34,306 nucleotides of DNA from NCBI GenBank assembly GCA_003151335.1, contig PLXE01000037.1:9075-43380 (forward strand), written 5' to 3'. Under the pieces are notes generated by a model, which did not search any database, was not told where the DNA came from, and saw only the letters and a list, made by a program, of their open reading frames with translations. Origin of the DNA: Acidobacteriaceae bacterium. GTDB taxonomy: Bacteria > Acidobacteriota > Terriglobia > Terriglobales > Acidobacteriaceae. Positions 1 to 8,651 of this stretch are shown here, in pieces (positions within the stretch are counted from its first letter, which is position 1; every line of letters begins with the position of its first letter). A program made the translations under genes and the position numbers.

Positions 1-167
1 GATGACATTCTGTTCATCTCATTGGCAGCGCTGGTGCCGGACAGGTAGAATCTAAGTATCAAGTTCGCCGTGAACATCAACGAAGATAGATGCTGGTTAG
101 CTATCACGAGCATAATCATAAGGCGACATTCCAGCACTACCGAGGGGCCACGCTGAGCTCTCACAGG

Positions 168-2705
168 ATGACCACTCCATCACGATCGCTGGTGATCCAC
201 GCTGTTCTCCAGAGCGTGGTGTTGCTCGTGTGGATGCTGCCGCTCTGCGGTTTTCTCTGGGCCTCCGCTCCCAGCGACCCTCGGGCCTACTCCATCAATC
301 TGTCGGTGATCGACGAAAACAACCAGCCTGTTCCTGATGCGATGGTGGAGATTCGCTCCAGCGGCGCGCTCATAAGCACCTCCACCACCAGCGCCACGGG
401 AAAAGTAACGCTTTCGCTCAACGGCGCTGCCAGTTATTCGCTGCGCGTTCAAAAGAAAGGTTACCTGCCGAATGAAACCACCTTGGAGGTCAGCGACAGC
501 AACGCCGCTCAGGACATTGACGTCGTCTTGAGTGCAGCGGCGCTGAGCGAGCAGAGTGTCGAAGTCAAAGGCGAAGCCTCCAATCCGGTCACCGAAACCG
601 CGGGCATTCAATCCACGCTGCCTACCGCTCAGGCCAAGAACAGCGCCCTGCGCCCCGCCACTCTGGCGGACGCGCTGCCTCTCATCCCCGGCATCGTGCG
701 CGCCAAGGACGGCAGCGTGCGCATCGCGGGCCTGGGGGAGAACCACAGCGCCTTGCTGGTCAACTCCGTCGATGTCACCGATCCCGCCACCGGGAGCTTC
801 GGCCTCAGCGTGCCCATTGATAGCGTGCAGACCGTGGAAGTGGCGGAGATGCCGTACCTGGCGCAGTATGGCAAGTTCACCGCCGGTGTGGTTTCTGCTG
901 AGACGCGGCGCGGTGGCGATAAATGGGATTACAGCTTGAACGATCCCTTTCCCGATTTCCGCATCCGCAGCGCACACATGGAGGGCATCGTCGATGCGTC
1001 TCCCCGATTCAATCTGAGCGGGCCTCTGGTCAAGGACAAACTCTATTTCGTTGAGGGCTTTCAGTATCTCTTCAACAATCAGGAAGTGATGACGCTTCCC
1101 TATCCGCAAAATCTCACCCGCTCAAGCGCCTACAATTCTTTCACCCAGCTTGACGCCATTCTGTCTGCCAGGCAGACCCTGACTGCGAGCTTCCATTTCG
1201 CGCCCCACAGTTTGCAATATGCCGGCCTCGACTACTTCAATCCTCAGCCGGTAACGCCGGATGCGAATTTCCACGAATCCACCGCGACACTGACGCATCG
1301 CTGGCAGATCGGCGACGGCCTGCTGCAAACCACATTCTCCGGTACGGGAGTCTCCAGCGCAGTCTCGCCCCAAGGCAACGCTGACATGGTGCTCACGCCG
1401 CTGGGCAATCAGGGAAATTATTTCAGCTACAACTCCCGCAGCGCCACCCGCTTTGTGTGGATGGAGCAGTGGACGCCACGCACTTTGCACTTCCACGGCC
1501 AGCACATTTTTCAGATCGGCTCTGTAATTGGACACAGTGAGAACGAGGGCCGCTTCCTAGGCAACCCAGTGAGCTTGCAGGACGCCAACGGACGGCTGCT
1601 GCAGACGATTGTTTATGTCGGCGGCAAGCCCTACAAGGTCGCCGATACAGAACCTGCGGTTTACGCTCAAGATCACTGGATACTGAACTCGCACCTGGCG
1701 GTTGATCTCGGGATTCGTCTGGAAGGCCAGACCATTACCTCGACCACGCGGGCGGCGCCGCGCACCGGCTTGGTGTGGTCGCCGGGCAAGTCCGGCAAAA
1801 CCGTGCTCCGCGGTGGCATCGGCATCTTTTATGACTCGGTGCCGCTGGATGTCTATGCCTTCAACAGCTACCCCGATCAACTCATCACCACCTACAATGC
1901 GCAGGGCCTGCCGATCGGGCCGCCGGTCCGTTATCTCAACATCACCGGCCAGGCGGCAGAATCGAACTTTCCCTTCATCGATCGCAAGCTCAAGAGCGGG
2001 AACTTCGCTCCGTACAGCACGGCCTGGAACCTCGAATTGGAACGAACGGTGACGCGCTGGTTGGTGGTCCGCGCGAAGTACCTGCAAAGCCACGAGCAGG
2101 ATATGATCACGCTGCAACCCGAGGCCACTCAGGGCCAGCCTGCCTTCGTGCTCAACTCCTCTGGATGGGCGCAAACTCGGCAGGCTGAATTTACCGCCCG
2201 CATCGGGTCGGCCTCGCCGCGTCAGTTCTTCTTCTCCTACGTGCGGCAGTATGCCTATGGTGACGTCAACGACGCCAGCTCCTACCTGGGAAATTTTCCT
2301 TCGCCGGTAATTCAACCCAATCTGACCGCCAGCTTGCCCAGCGAAATACCCAACCGCTTCCTGCTTTGGGGAAGCTACGGTAAACTGCCGAAGAAAATCA
2401 CCTTGTCGCCGCACATCGAGTACCGCAACGGATTTCCTTATCAGCCGACGAATGTATATCAGCAGTACGTGACTGTGACCGGACCTCAGTACCGTTACCC
2501 GAATTACTTCTCGGCGGACATGCGCGTGTCCAAAGACCTGCAGGTGAATCCGCAGCACGCGGTGCGGCTCTCGCTGACGGTCCGCAACTTGACCAACCAT
2601 TTCAATCCGCTGGAAGTGCATTCCAACTTCGCCGATCCCCTGTACGGAACGTTTTTCGGCAATTACGATCGCAAGTTCCTGTTCGATTTCGACTTCCTGT
2701 ACTGA
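168..2705 (+). CDS. TonB-dependent receptor with carboxypeptidase-regulatory-like N-terminal domain
   Basis: Outer-membrane receptor that would import a substrate using TonB energy; the substrate cannot be told. I start it at ATG 168 rather than at the upstream in-frame ATG 90, because 168 puts a normal signal peptide first (basic MTTPSRS, then a hydrophobic stretch ending near FLWASA). The 26 residues before it do not look like a leader. After the signal comes an Ig-like carboxypeptidase-regulatory domain (about residues 40-125, with VPDAMVEIRSSG). A plug-like domain follows (about 140-250, with RIAGLGENHSALLVNSVDV and QYGKFTAGVVSAETRRGG), then a long beta-barrel ending in the aromatic FDFDFLY. 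At 845 residues it is shorter than the roughly 1000-residue Oar-like receptors common in acidobacteria. It stands 366 nt upstream of the cytochrome operon and is probably transcribed separately. The family call is firm; the ligand is unknown. Confidence 0.9.
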   Translation: MTTPSRSLVIHAVLQSVVLLVWMLPLCGFLWASAPSDPRAYSINLSVIDENNQPVPDAMVEIRSSGALISTSTTSATGKVTLSLNGAASYSLRVQKKGYLPNETTLEVSDSNAAQDIDVVLSAAALSEQSVEVKGEASNPVTETAGIQSTLPTAQAKNSALRPATLADALPLIPGIVRAKDGSVRIAGLGENHSALLVNSVDVTDPATGSFGLSVPIDSVQTVEVAEMPYLAQYGKFTAGVVSAETRRGGDKWDYSLNDPFPDFRIRSAHMEGIVDASPRFNLSGPLVKDKLYFVEGFQYLFNNQEVMTLPYPQNLTRSSAYNSFTQLDAILSARQTLTASFHFAPHSLQYAGLDYFNPQPVTPDANFHESTATLTHRWQIGDGLLQTTFSGTGVSSAVSPQGNADMVLTPLGNQGNYFSYNSRSATRFVWMEQWTPRTLHFHGQHIFQIGSVIGHSENEGRFLGNPVSLQDANGRLLQTIVYVGGKPYKVADTEPAVYAQDHWILNSHLAVDLGIRLEGQTITSTTRAAPRTGLVWSPGKSGKTVLRGGIGIFYDSVPLDVYAFNSYPDQLITTYNAQGLPIGPPVRYLNITGQAAESNFPFIDRKLKSGNFAPYSTAWNLELERTVTRWLVVRAKYLQSHEQDMITLQPEATQGQPAFVLNSSGWAQTRQAEFTARIGSASPRQFFFSYVRQYAYGDVNDASSYLGNFPSPVIQPNLTASLPSEIPNRFLLWGSYGKLPKKITLSPHIEYRNGFPYQPTNVYQQYVTVTGPQYRYPNYFSADMRVSKDLQVNPQHAVRLSLTVRNLTNHFNPLEVHSNFADPLYGTFFGNYDRKFLFDFDFLY

Positions 2706-3070
2706 GATCCGAAGCTCAGCGCCGCGCCGCCTTAGTCACCTCGCGCGCTGTGCGTGCATCGTTGCGCTGAGGTTGCGCCAAAATGAATACCCCATCCCTG
2801 TTGGCGTCCGATGTGGACAACCAACGCCTCTGTTGTTATCTTGGTCACAATTCACTGAGGAGGACATGCAACGGCATGTCATCCGTACGGTTCTGAGTCC
2901 ATAGGCATTGCCGACACTAGCAGTCACCGTATTGCCGGCGAGCAAAAGTGTCAAAGGAGTTCACATGGTCATTAAGGTTTGACAGCATGCTGACAACTCC
3001 CTGACAACCTCACTGTCGCATCCCCGTAGCCTCGGGTCTGGATCGAGTTCTGGGCAGGACGGGGGACAGT
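2706..3070. other. intergenic region, 365 nt
   Basis: No normal-sized gene fits here. A small hairpin (CTGAG at 2702-2706, CTCAG at 2715-2719) overlaps the receptor stop codon but has no T-run. A short reading frame with two strong Shine-Dalgarno sequences and an internal stop lies at 2866-2982 and is listed separately. The rest is upstream of the dihaem cytochrome gene and should hold its promoter, but I could not pick out a convincing -35/-10 pair. Confidence 0.5.
2866..2982 (+). pseudogene. possible remnant small ORF with in-frame TAG
   Basis: GAGGAGGAC directly precedes ATG 2866. That frame encodes MQRHVIRTVLSP, then hits TAG at 2902-2904. It continues in the same frame with a hydrophobic stretch (ALPTLAVTVLPA) to TGA at 2980-2982. 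A second strong site (AAAGGAG) precedes the in-frame ATG at 2965, which leads to only five codons. Reading through the TAG, the 38-codon frame looks like a signal peptide. It may be a decayed gene start, a leader peptide for the cytochrome operon, or chance. No function is proposed. Confidence 0.25.
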
Positions 3071-4330
3071 ATGCAGTTCCTGAAGAAATCGCGATTCGTC
3101 GCGATGTCCGCATTGCTGTTGCTGGCCGGGCACTGCGCTTATGCGCAGGTGGGTCGCTCGGGCATAGCGGCACAAAAGGGAAGCGTGAGTAAAGAGGCTA
3201 CGGTGACGGCGGTGGCGGGCGAAAGCTGGCTCACACATCTGAATCGGCCGTTCGACGAAACCAGCATGGGCAAGACCTGGCGCTTAGGCCCGCCTGCGCC
3301 GGCGCCTGGAGAGGCAACTCCCCAGTGGCAAGCTGACTGGCCGTCCGCTGTGGCATCGCAAACTTTGACGCTGCATGGTTCAGACCTGTACCGCATGAAT
3401 TGTCAGGGATGCCATGGCGAATCCGGCGCAGGGGCCCCGCCCGAAATCAACTCGGTCATTAACCCCGTGCGGGCGACTTCGGTCGAGCTGGTAATGGCAC
3501 GCATGAAGGTGTCTGGAATGGAGATCGGCCGGGCCGACGCGGTCAAGCTGGCGCAGCAGTCCAAAACGGCATTGTTGCAGCGACTGCGCAATGGGGGCGA
3601 GAACATGCCGCCGTTTCCTCACCTGAATGAGGCCGAGGTTAATTCGCTTTTCGCCTATCTGAAACAACTGGCCGCAGTTCCCGGCGCAGAAAGAGAGCAG
3701 CTGGCGGTGAAGGAATCGCGCCTCTGCGTGGGCGAGCACATTGTGAAGTCCACTTGTCACACCTGCCACGCCGCAACCGGGCCCGACCCCGGTCCCCAAC
3801 AGATTTGGGATGGAGCGATCCCCCCGCTGAGTACGCTCACCATGCGCAAGAGCCAGCCGGAGTTCATCCGCAAGGTCACTCGCGGAGCGCCGGTCCTGAT
3901 GGGCGCATCGCCAATGCTCTATCGCGGCAGAATGCCGGTTTTTTACTACTTAAGCGAGGACGAAGCGGCGGATGTGTATTTGTACCTGACCCTTGATCCG
4001 CCTTCGCAATCGGCCGGTCTGGGCACCATCGGCGCACTGACGCAACCAGGGTCAGCAGGCGGAGGAACGCCTCCTGTGAATGGGGGTGCATCGTCTGTTT
4101 CCCAGATACCGCAAGTTCAGCCACAACGCGGAGATGCTGACTGGCAAACCGTCCTCTTGCTGACGGGGGTTGCATCGTTCATAATCCTGCTGATGGCAGG
4201 CGGTCTCGGATTCACGATCCAAGAGTTTCAAAGGCTGTCGGCGGCAAAACCATTGCGCAGCCTGACCGTAACAACACAACCTAAAGGGAGGACTAAGGAT
4301 GCAACGGCGACCTTGCAACGCGTTTCGTAA
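3071..4330 (+). CDS. secreted dihaem cytochrome c with C-terminal membrane anchor
   Basis: Periplasmic c-type cytochrome with two haem sites. ATG 3071 is preceded by GGGGGA and opens a signal peptide ending near CAYAQ. The first haem motif is CQGCH at 111-115, in the class I context of an LYRMNCQGCHGE-like start with a later NMPPFP that may supply the axial Met. The second is CHTCH at 229-233, followed by a second module with RMPVFYYLS. A Gly/Pro/Ser-rich linker leads to one transmembrane helix at about 359-380, so the haem part probably faces the periplasm from the inner membrane. It overlaps the next gene by 32 nt, which indicates an operon. Its two class I modules parallel the dihaem Cyc1 of iron oxidisers, but sequence homology to Cyc1 specifically is not established here. 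Confidence 0.88.
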   Translation: MQFLKKSRFVAMSALLLLAGHCAYAQVGRSGIAAQKGSVSKEATVTAVAGESWLTHLNRPFDETSMGKTWRLGPPAPAPGEATPQWQADWPSAVASQTLTLHGSDLYRMNCQGCHGESGAGAPPEINSVINPVRATSVELVMARMKVSGMEIGRADAVKLAQQSKTALLQRLRNGGENMPPFPHLNEAEVNSLFAYLKQLAAVPGAEREQLAVKESRLCVGEHIVKSTCHTCHAATGPDPGPQQIWDGAIPPLSTLTMRKSQPEFIRKVTRGAPVLMGASPMLYRGRMPVFYYLSEDEAADVYLYLTLDPPSQSAGLGTIGALTQPGSAGGGTPPVNGGASSVSQIPQVQPQRGDADWQTVLLLTGVASFIILLMAGGLGFTIQEFQRLSAAKPLRSLTVTTQPKGRTKDATATLQRVS

Positions 4331-5957
4331 GACAAGTCTCTTTCTGATGCCGATGGTGCTGGCTATCGTATTTTCGAGCACCAGCTACGCCATTCCGGCG
4401 TTTTCACGCATGTATGGCACCAGTTGCAGTACCTGTCACGTTGACTTCCCCCAGTTGAACGACTTCGGGAAAGCCTTCAAAGACGCCGGCTTCAAGTTTC
4501 CCAAGGACGACGAGTCGATGATCAAGATTCCGCCGGTAATGCTGGGAGCGCCGGCCAACGCGGAACTGTGGCCGAAGGCCGTCTGGCCGGGCGTCATCCC
4601 CGGTATGCCGCCGATCGGGCTGCGCTATAACCAATACTTTCAGTACACGGGAACCAGCAGCTCGAAGTTCAATCAGTTGCTGCCGCCTGGAACAGTGGCG
4701 CCGTATACTCCGACCACTGACTTCCAGACTGGGCTATTCAGCATCTTTACCGCCGGCAATTTCGGCAGTGACATGGCATTCTGGGTGGACGACGACATCA
4801 GTGTCAGCGGCGCCAACGCCAACGGCGGATTGGGCGATGCCTATCTCAAATTCGTCAATGTCGGCCGGTTCCTGAAACTGCCCCAGAACTTGCTGAGTCT
4901 TCGCGTCGGCCAGTTTGAACTGGAACTGCCCTTTACCCAGGCCCGCAGCATTTGGATCAGTCCCTACGACATCTACACCCAGGCCAATATTGGGGCCATG
5001 AATCCGGCCTTTCCGCAGCAGTTCGTCAATAACCAATTCACCATAGCGGACGCGGGCAAGGGTGTCGAGTTGAGCGGAGGGCTGCACACCGGAGGCTACT
5101 ACTACTCGCTTGCCTTCATCGACCAGAACACCAGTGGATTCGGACAAGACGCGAACGGAGGCATCCCCTATGTTCCCCAGGCCACGGGCAGCAATAATGG
5201 CGGGCTGGGTGTGGCTTCGGATGCGAACTTCAAGGACCTCTACGCTTCGTTTAGCTACCGCTTTAACCTCGAGCGCGACAAGGAAAGCCGTAACGCCATC
5301 CAGGCAGCCGGCCCCACCGGACCGCGCGATCACACGTATCTGAACCTCGGCAGCTACTACTTCTATGGGCGTTCGGTGCAGCGGCTATCGGGGGCCACCG
5401 CCGATGGCGTTCCGACCGTCATCACCGCGCGCGAGCCGTTTTACCGGGTCGGCGGCAACATGACTTTCAACTACCGCTGCTGCCTGCAGTTCAATGCCCT
5501 GTACATGTACGGGCACGATGCCAACCTGCTGCCGGTCGACGCCAATGGCGTGCCGATTGGTTTGCCGGTGGGCACTATGCCGCTACCCGTCGGGTTCATT
5601 TCCGGTCGGGCGGCTACATTTAGCGGAGGCTTCGCCGACGTCGAATGGCTCGCTTATCCTTGGATGATGGTGCTGATGCGCTATGACGCCGTAAACTCCA
5701 ACTCGGACTACGTGAACGGCCTGACGGCGGGCGGATTCAGCGGCTCTCCCTTCAATGGGGCGGCCAGTGTAACGCGAAACCGGGTTACTCCGGGGGTGCA
5801 GTTCCTGATGCACGCTAACATCAAGGCGTCGTTTGAGTACCAGTTCCGTCCGTCGCAGTCGGTCATATTCGGGACAAATCCCGTCACCGGCCTCCCGGTG
5901 GCCCTGAACCCGTTCCATACCAATACGGCAGTCGCAGGTTTAGAATTCGTGTATTAA
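4299..5957 (+). CDS. predicted monohaem cytochrome-porin fusion (Cyc2-like)
   Basis: Outer-membrane-type protein with one covalent haem. GGGAGGACTAAGG just before ATG 4299 fixes the start inside the end of the previous gene. A signal peptide ending near SSTSYA is followed by IPAFSRMYGTSCSTCH: one haem motif (CSTCH, 43-47) directly after the cleavage region. Next comes a short segment with PQLNDFGKAFKDAGFKFP, then about 480 residues rich in alternating hydrophobic/polar stretches and aromatic residues, ending in the aromatic LEFVY typical of outer-membrane barrels. No other CxxCH is present. This layout, including the PxLNxFGxxFK block after the haem, is that of Cyc2-type fused cytochrome-porins, which pass electrons across the outer membrane. 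At 552 residues it is somewhat longer than the Acidithiobacillus protein. The architecture is well supported; an iron-oxidising role is inference. Confidence 0.72.
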   Translation: MQRRPCNAFRKTSLFLMPMVLAIVFSSTSYAIPAFSRMYGTSCSTCHVDFPQLNDFGKAFKDAGFKFPKDDESMIKIPPVMLGAPANAELWPKAVWPGVIPGMPPIGLRYNQYFQYTGTSSSKFNQLLPPGTVAPYTPTTDFQTGLFSIFTAGNFGSDMAFWVDDDISVSGANANGGLGDAYLKFVNVGRFLKLPQNLLSLRVGQFELELPFTQARSIWISPYDIYTQANIGAMNPAFPQQFVNNQFTIADAGKGVELSGGLHTGGYYYSLAFIDQNTSGFGQDANGGIPYVPQATGSNNGGLGVASDANFKDLYASFSYRFNLERDKESRNAIQAAGPTGPRDHTYLNLGSYYFYGRSVQRLSGATADGVPTVITAREPFYRVGGNMTFNYRCCLQFNALYMYGHDANLLPVDANGVPIGLPVGTMPLPVGFISGRAATFSGGFADVEWLAYPWMMVLMRYDAVNSNSDYVNGLTAGGFSGSPFNGAASVTRNRVTPGVQFLMHANIKASFEYQFRPSQSVIFGTNPVTGLPVALNPFHTNTAVAGLEFVY

Positions 5958-6000
5958 CAGCTTGAACCGGAGAGAAGCACAACAACGAAAGGAAATGTTC

Positions 6001-6576
6001 ATGATGCGCAGTTTTCTAGTAACGGTTTTATTGGTCACCGCCGTCGCAGCTACCGCTGTGGCTGGCACCATCGAAGGCAAAGTGTCGCCCGGGAAGTCCG
6101 TCGTTTATGTGGACACCATCCAGGGCAAAACGTTTCCGGCGCCATCGAAGCAGCCGGTCATGGACCAGAAGGGTTTGATGTTTAGCCCGCACGTTATGGC
6201 GGTTCAGGTGGGAACCACGGTCGAGTTCCAGAACAGCGATACCGTTCAGCACAATGTTTTCTGGCCCTCCATCAGCGGCAACAAGAAACTCGGCCACAAC
6301 CTCGGTACCTGGCCCAAGGGCGAGAAGAAGGCATTTAAGTTCGATAACCCCGGTGTGGTGTCGTTGCTGTGTAACGTGCACCCGGAGATGGCGGGATACA
6401 TCGTTGTCAGCCCGACGCCGTACTTCGCTGAGACTGACGCCAGCGGAAACTACAAAATCGAGAACGTTCCCGATGGCAAGTACAACGTGGTCGCCTGGCA
6501 TGAAGGCACCAAGCAGCAGAGCAAGTCGGTTGATGTCGCCGGCACCGGCAAGGCCGACTTCACCCTTTCGAAGTAA
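6001..6576 (+). CDS. secreted cupredoxin (plastocyanin-like) with C-terminal beta-sandwich extension
   Basis: Small periplasmic type 1 copper protein. The frame is open from TTG 5962, but AAAGGA at 5988-5993 best serves ATG 6001 (MMRSFLVTVLLV), which opens a signal peptide ending near AVAG. Numbered from 6001, the copper ligands are His84 (VQHNVFW), Cys124, His127 and Met130 in CNVHPEM, the C-x2-H-x2-M spacing of plastocyanin-type sites. The last 55 residues (from about SPTPYFAETDASGNYKI) look like a carboxypeptidase-regulatory-like domain. It follows the cytochrome-porin gene by 43 nt and is closed by a terminator, so it is the last gene of that operon. It would carry single electrons between outer- and inner-membrane partners, the position rusticyanin holds in iron oxidisers. 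Confidence 0.87.
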   Translation: MMRSFLVTVLLVTAVAATAVAGTIEGKVSPGKSVVYVDTIQGKTFPAPSKQPVMDQKGLMFSPHVMAVQVGTTVEFQNSDTVQHNVFWPSISGNKKLGHNLGTWPKGEKKAFKFDNPGVVSLLCNVHPEMAGYIVVSPTPYFAETDASGNYKIENVPDGKYNVVAWHEGTKQQSKSVDVAGTGKADFTLSK

Positions 6577-6583
6577 ACGCTAC

Positions 6584-6615
6584 GAAGGGCGGGCAGGGCT
6601 CCGCCCTTCTTCTTC
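6584..6615 (+). terminator. intrinsic terminator of the cytochrome/cupredoxin operon
   Basis: A perfect 9-bp stem GAAGGGCGG/CCGCCCTTC (6584-6592 with 6601-6609) around an 8-nt loop is followed by TTCTTCC. It lies 8 nt after the cupredoxin stop and separates this operon from the Rieske/cytochrome b operon. Confidence 0.8.
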
Positions 6616-6653
6616 CAATCACGCCGCGCGCACCTCGTCTCCACAGGGGGCTG

Positions 6654-8636
6654 ATGCAAATTCGCTTCGCTAACAAGAAGGTCGACCGGGAATGGCTGAA
6701 TACCAATTTCCCCTGCATGATGGCGTGTCCCGCGCACACCAATGCCGGCCGTTATGTGACCCTGATCGCCGAGGGGCGCTTCGAAGAGGCATATCGTGTT
6801 GCGCGCGATCCGAATCCTATGGCGAGCATCTGCGGGCGCGTCTGTGCTCACCCCTGCGAAACCGCGTGCCGCCGCGGCCAAATTGACCGTCCGATTTCCA
6901 TTCGCGCCCTGAAGCGGTTCCTCACCGAGCGGCATGGCCCCGAGTCGCGTCATCCGGTTGCGCCCAGTACGCATCCAGTCGGAAAACTTCCTTTCAAGGT
7001 CGCTGTGATCGGCGGCGGACCCGTCGGGCTCTCAGCCGCGCATGATCTCGCCTTGATGGGCTACTCGGTAACAATTTTCGAGGCGTCGCCAGTGGCCGGA
7101 GGAATGTTGTACCTCGGAATCCCGGAGTATCGTCTGCCGCGCAGTGTGGTGGAGGCGCAGGTGCGCGAGATCCTGGAGACCGGCGACATCACGCTGCGCC
7201 TGAACGCCGCGGCCGGGCGCGACTTCACGGTCGGCGAGCTGAGACGCCAGGGCTTCGATGCTGTCCTGATCGCAGTTGGCGCACATCGCAGCCGCGACCT
7301 CTCCATCCCGGGCGTTGATCTCGATGGCGTGCATCGCGGCATTGAATTTCTGCTCAACGTCAATCTCGGCTACAAGTTCACCATCGGGAAGAAAGTCATC
7401 GTGATCGGCGGCGGCAATGTCGCCATGGATGTCGCGCGCTCGGCCGCGCGCGAAGTGCTGCGCCAGCATGATTCGCCCGGTGAGATAACGCCCTCGGAAG
7501 AGAATGTGCAAACCGTCGCCGCGCACGAGATGATGGACATCTCGCTGTCGGCGCTGCGCATGGGCGCTCGCGAGGTCGGCCTGGTTTGCCTCGAGCAGCG
7601 CCACGAAATGCCCGCGGCGTTGGAGGAAATCGAGGAGGCGGAGACCGAAGGCATCGTCATGCATCCGGGTTTTGGGCCCAAGCGGGTCCTCGGACGTGAC
7701 GGCAAAGTCGTGGGCCTGGAATGCCTGAAGACCAAGTATGTCTTCGACGAAAACCACCGATTCAATCCTGCCTTCTACGACAACAGCGATACCCAGTTTG
7801 AGTGCGACACCATCATTCTTTCCATCGGCCAGGCGCCCAACCTGGAATTTCTGCGGCCTGAGGATGGCGTGCTGGTCTCGCCTCGCGGCCTTATTAACGT
7901 GAATCGCGACAGCTTGATGACCTCGGCCCCTGGCGTATTCGCCGGTGGCGATTGCGCATTCGGACCGCGCCTCATCATTGACAGCGTGGGCGACGGAAAG
8001 CGCGCGGCGGTTGGCATTGACGAGTACCTTCGCGGGACCGAGCATCCGGAACCGCAGATTGAAGTACAAGTCCTCGACCGCTGGCAAATGGCAGTAGACT
8101 ACATGAACATCCACCGCCAGGCCATTCCCATGCTGCCGCTCGATCGCCGGACCGGCATGACCGAGGTCGAGCTGGTTTACAGCGAGCAGGAAGCGATGGC
8201 CGAGGCGCAGCGCTGCCTGAAGTGCTATGTCAACACCATTCTCGAAGGCAACGAACACGACGGCACCGCCTGCGTGCTGTGCGGCGGCTGCGTGGACGTC
8301 TGTCCGGAGAACTGCCTGGAGTTGGTGCCGCTGGACCGGATTCAGTTCGAGCCGGACAGCATCGATGCCATCGCCAACCACCCCGAGTGGTTCAGCTTCG
8401 AGTTGGAAAATATACAGCCGGCGGAATTAGGCAGCGTCACCGGAACTGCGATGTTGAAGGACGAGACCCGCTGCATCCGCTGCGGCCTGTGCGCGCTGCG
8501 CTGTCCCGCCAACACCATTACCATGGAGTCTTATAACTTTGTGGCGACCGAGCCGACCGGGCTCATCACCATTCAAAGCTTCGATGGGCCCAAGCCGGCT
8601 GCGGCGCCAGCGTCTATGCCTGCTCCGGCGAAATGA
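6654..8636 (+). CDS. FAD/Fe-S NAD(P)H oxidoreductase, GltD type with C-terminal 2x[4Fe-4S] domain
   Basis: Soluble flavoprotein expected to exchange electrons between NAD(P)H and the adjacent quinone-linked complex. ATG 6654 follows GGGGG. The N-terminal Fe-S domain has Cys at 21, 25, 60, 64, 68 and 72 (CMMACPAHTNAGRY; CGRVCAHPCETAC), as in glutamate synthase small subunits. An FAD-binding Rossmann motif (VAVIGGGPVGLSAA) lies near 115-145 and an NAD(P)-binding one (VIVIGGGNVAMDVA) near 245-275. APGVFAGGD marks the second FAD contact. The C-terminal ferredoxin part has two clusters: C540, C543, C546, C550 and C607, C610, C613, C617. No glutamate synthase large subunit is nearby; the Rieske gene follows after 15 nt. 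It is therefore better read as the NAD(P)H module of the bc complex than as GltD. Confidence 0.85.
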   Translation: MQIRFANKKVDREWLNTNFPCMMACPAHTNAGRYVTLIAEGRFEEAYRVARDPNPMASICGRVCAHPCETACRRGQIDRPISIRALKRFLTERHGPESRHPVAPSTHPVGKLPFKVAVIGGGPVGLSAAHDLALMGYSVTIFEASPVAGGMLYLGIPEYRLPRSVVEAQVREILETGDITLRLNAAAGRDFTVGELRRQGFDAVLIAVGAHRSRDLSIPGVDLDGVHRGIEFLLNVNLGYKFTIGKKVIVIGGGNVAMDVARSAAREVLRQHDSPGEITPSEENVQTVAAHEMMDISLSALRMGAREVGLVCLEQRHEMPAALEEIEEAETEGIVMHPGFGPKRVLGRDGKVVGLECLKTKYVFDENHRFNPAFYDNSDTQFECDTIILSIGQAPNLEFLRPEDGVLVSPRGLINVNRDSLMTSAPGVFAGGDCAFGPRLIIDSVGDGKRAAVGIDEYLRGTEHPEPQIEVQVLDRWQMAVDYMNIHRQAIPMLPLDRRTGMTEVELVYSEQEAMAEAQRCLKCYVNTILEGNEHDGTACVLCGGCVDVCPENCLELVPLDRIQFEPDSIDAIANHPEWFSFELENIQPAELGSVTGTAMLKDETRCIRCGLCALRCPANTITMESYNFVATEPTGLITIQSFDGPKPAAAPASMPAPAK

Positions 8637-8651
8637 TGATATTGAGGATTT

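Noticed and set aside
7032-8381. 449-codon minus-strand frame inside the NAD(P)H oxidoreductase gene
   Set aside because: A shadow of a gene with clear FAD, NAD(P) and Fe-S motifs on the plus strand.
6654-8636. glutamate synthase small subunit (gltD) as the annotation
   Set aside because: No large subunit is present, there are two extra C-terminal [4Fe-4S] clusters, and the gene is joined to the Rieske/cytochrome b genes by 15 nt.
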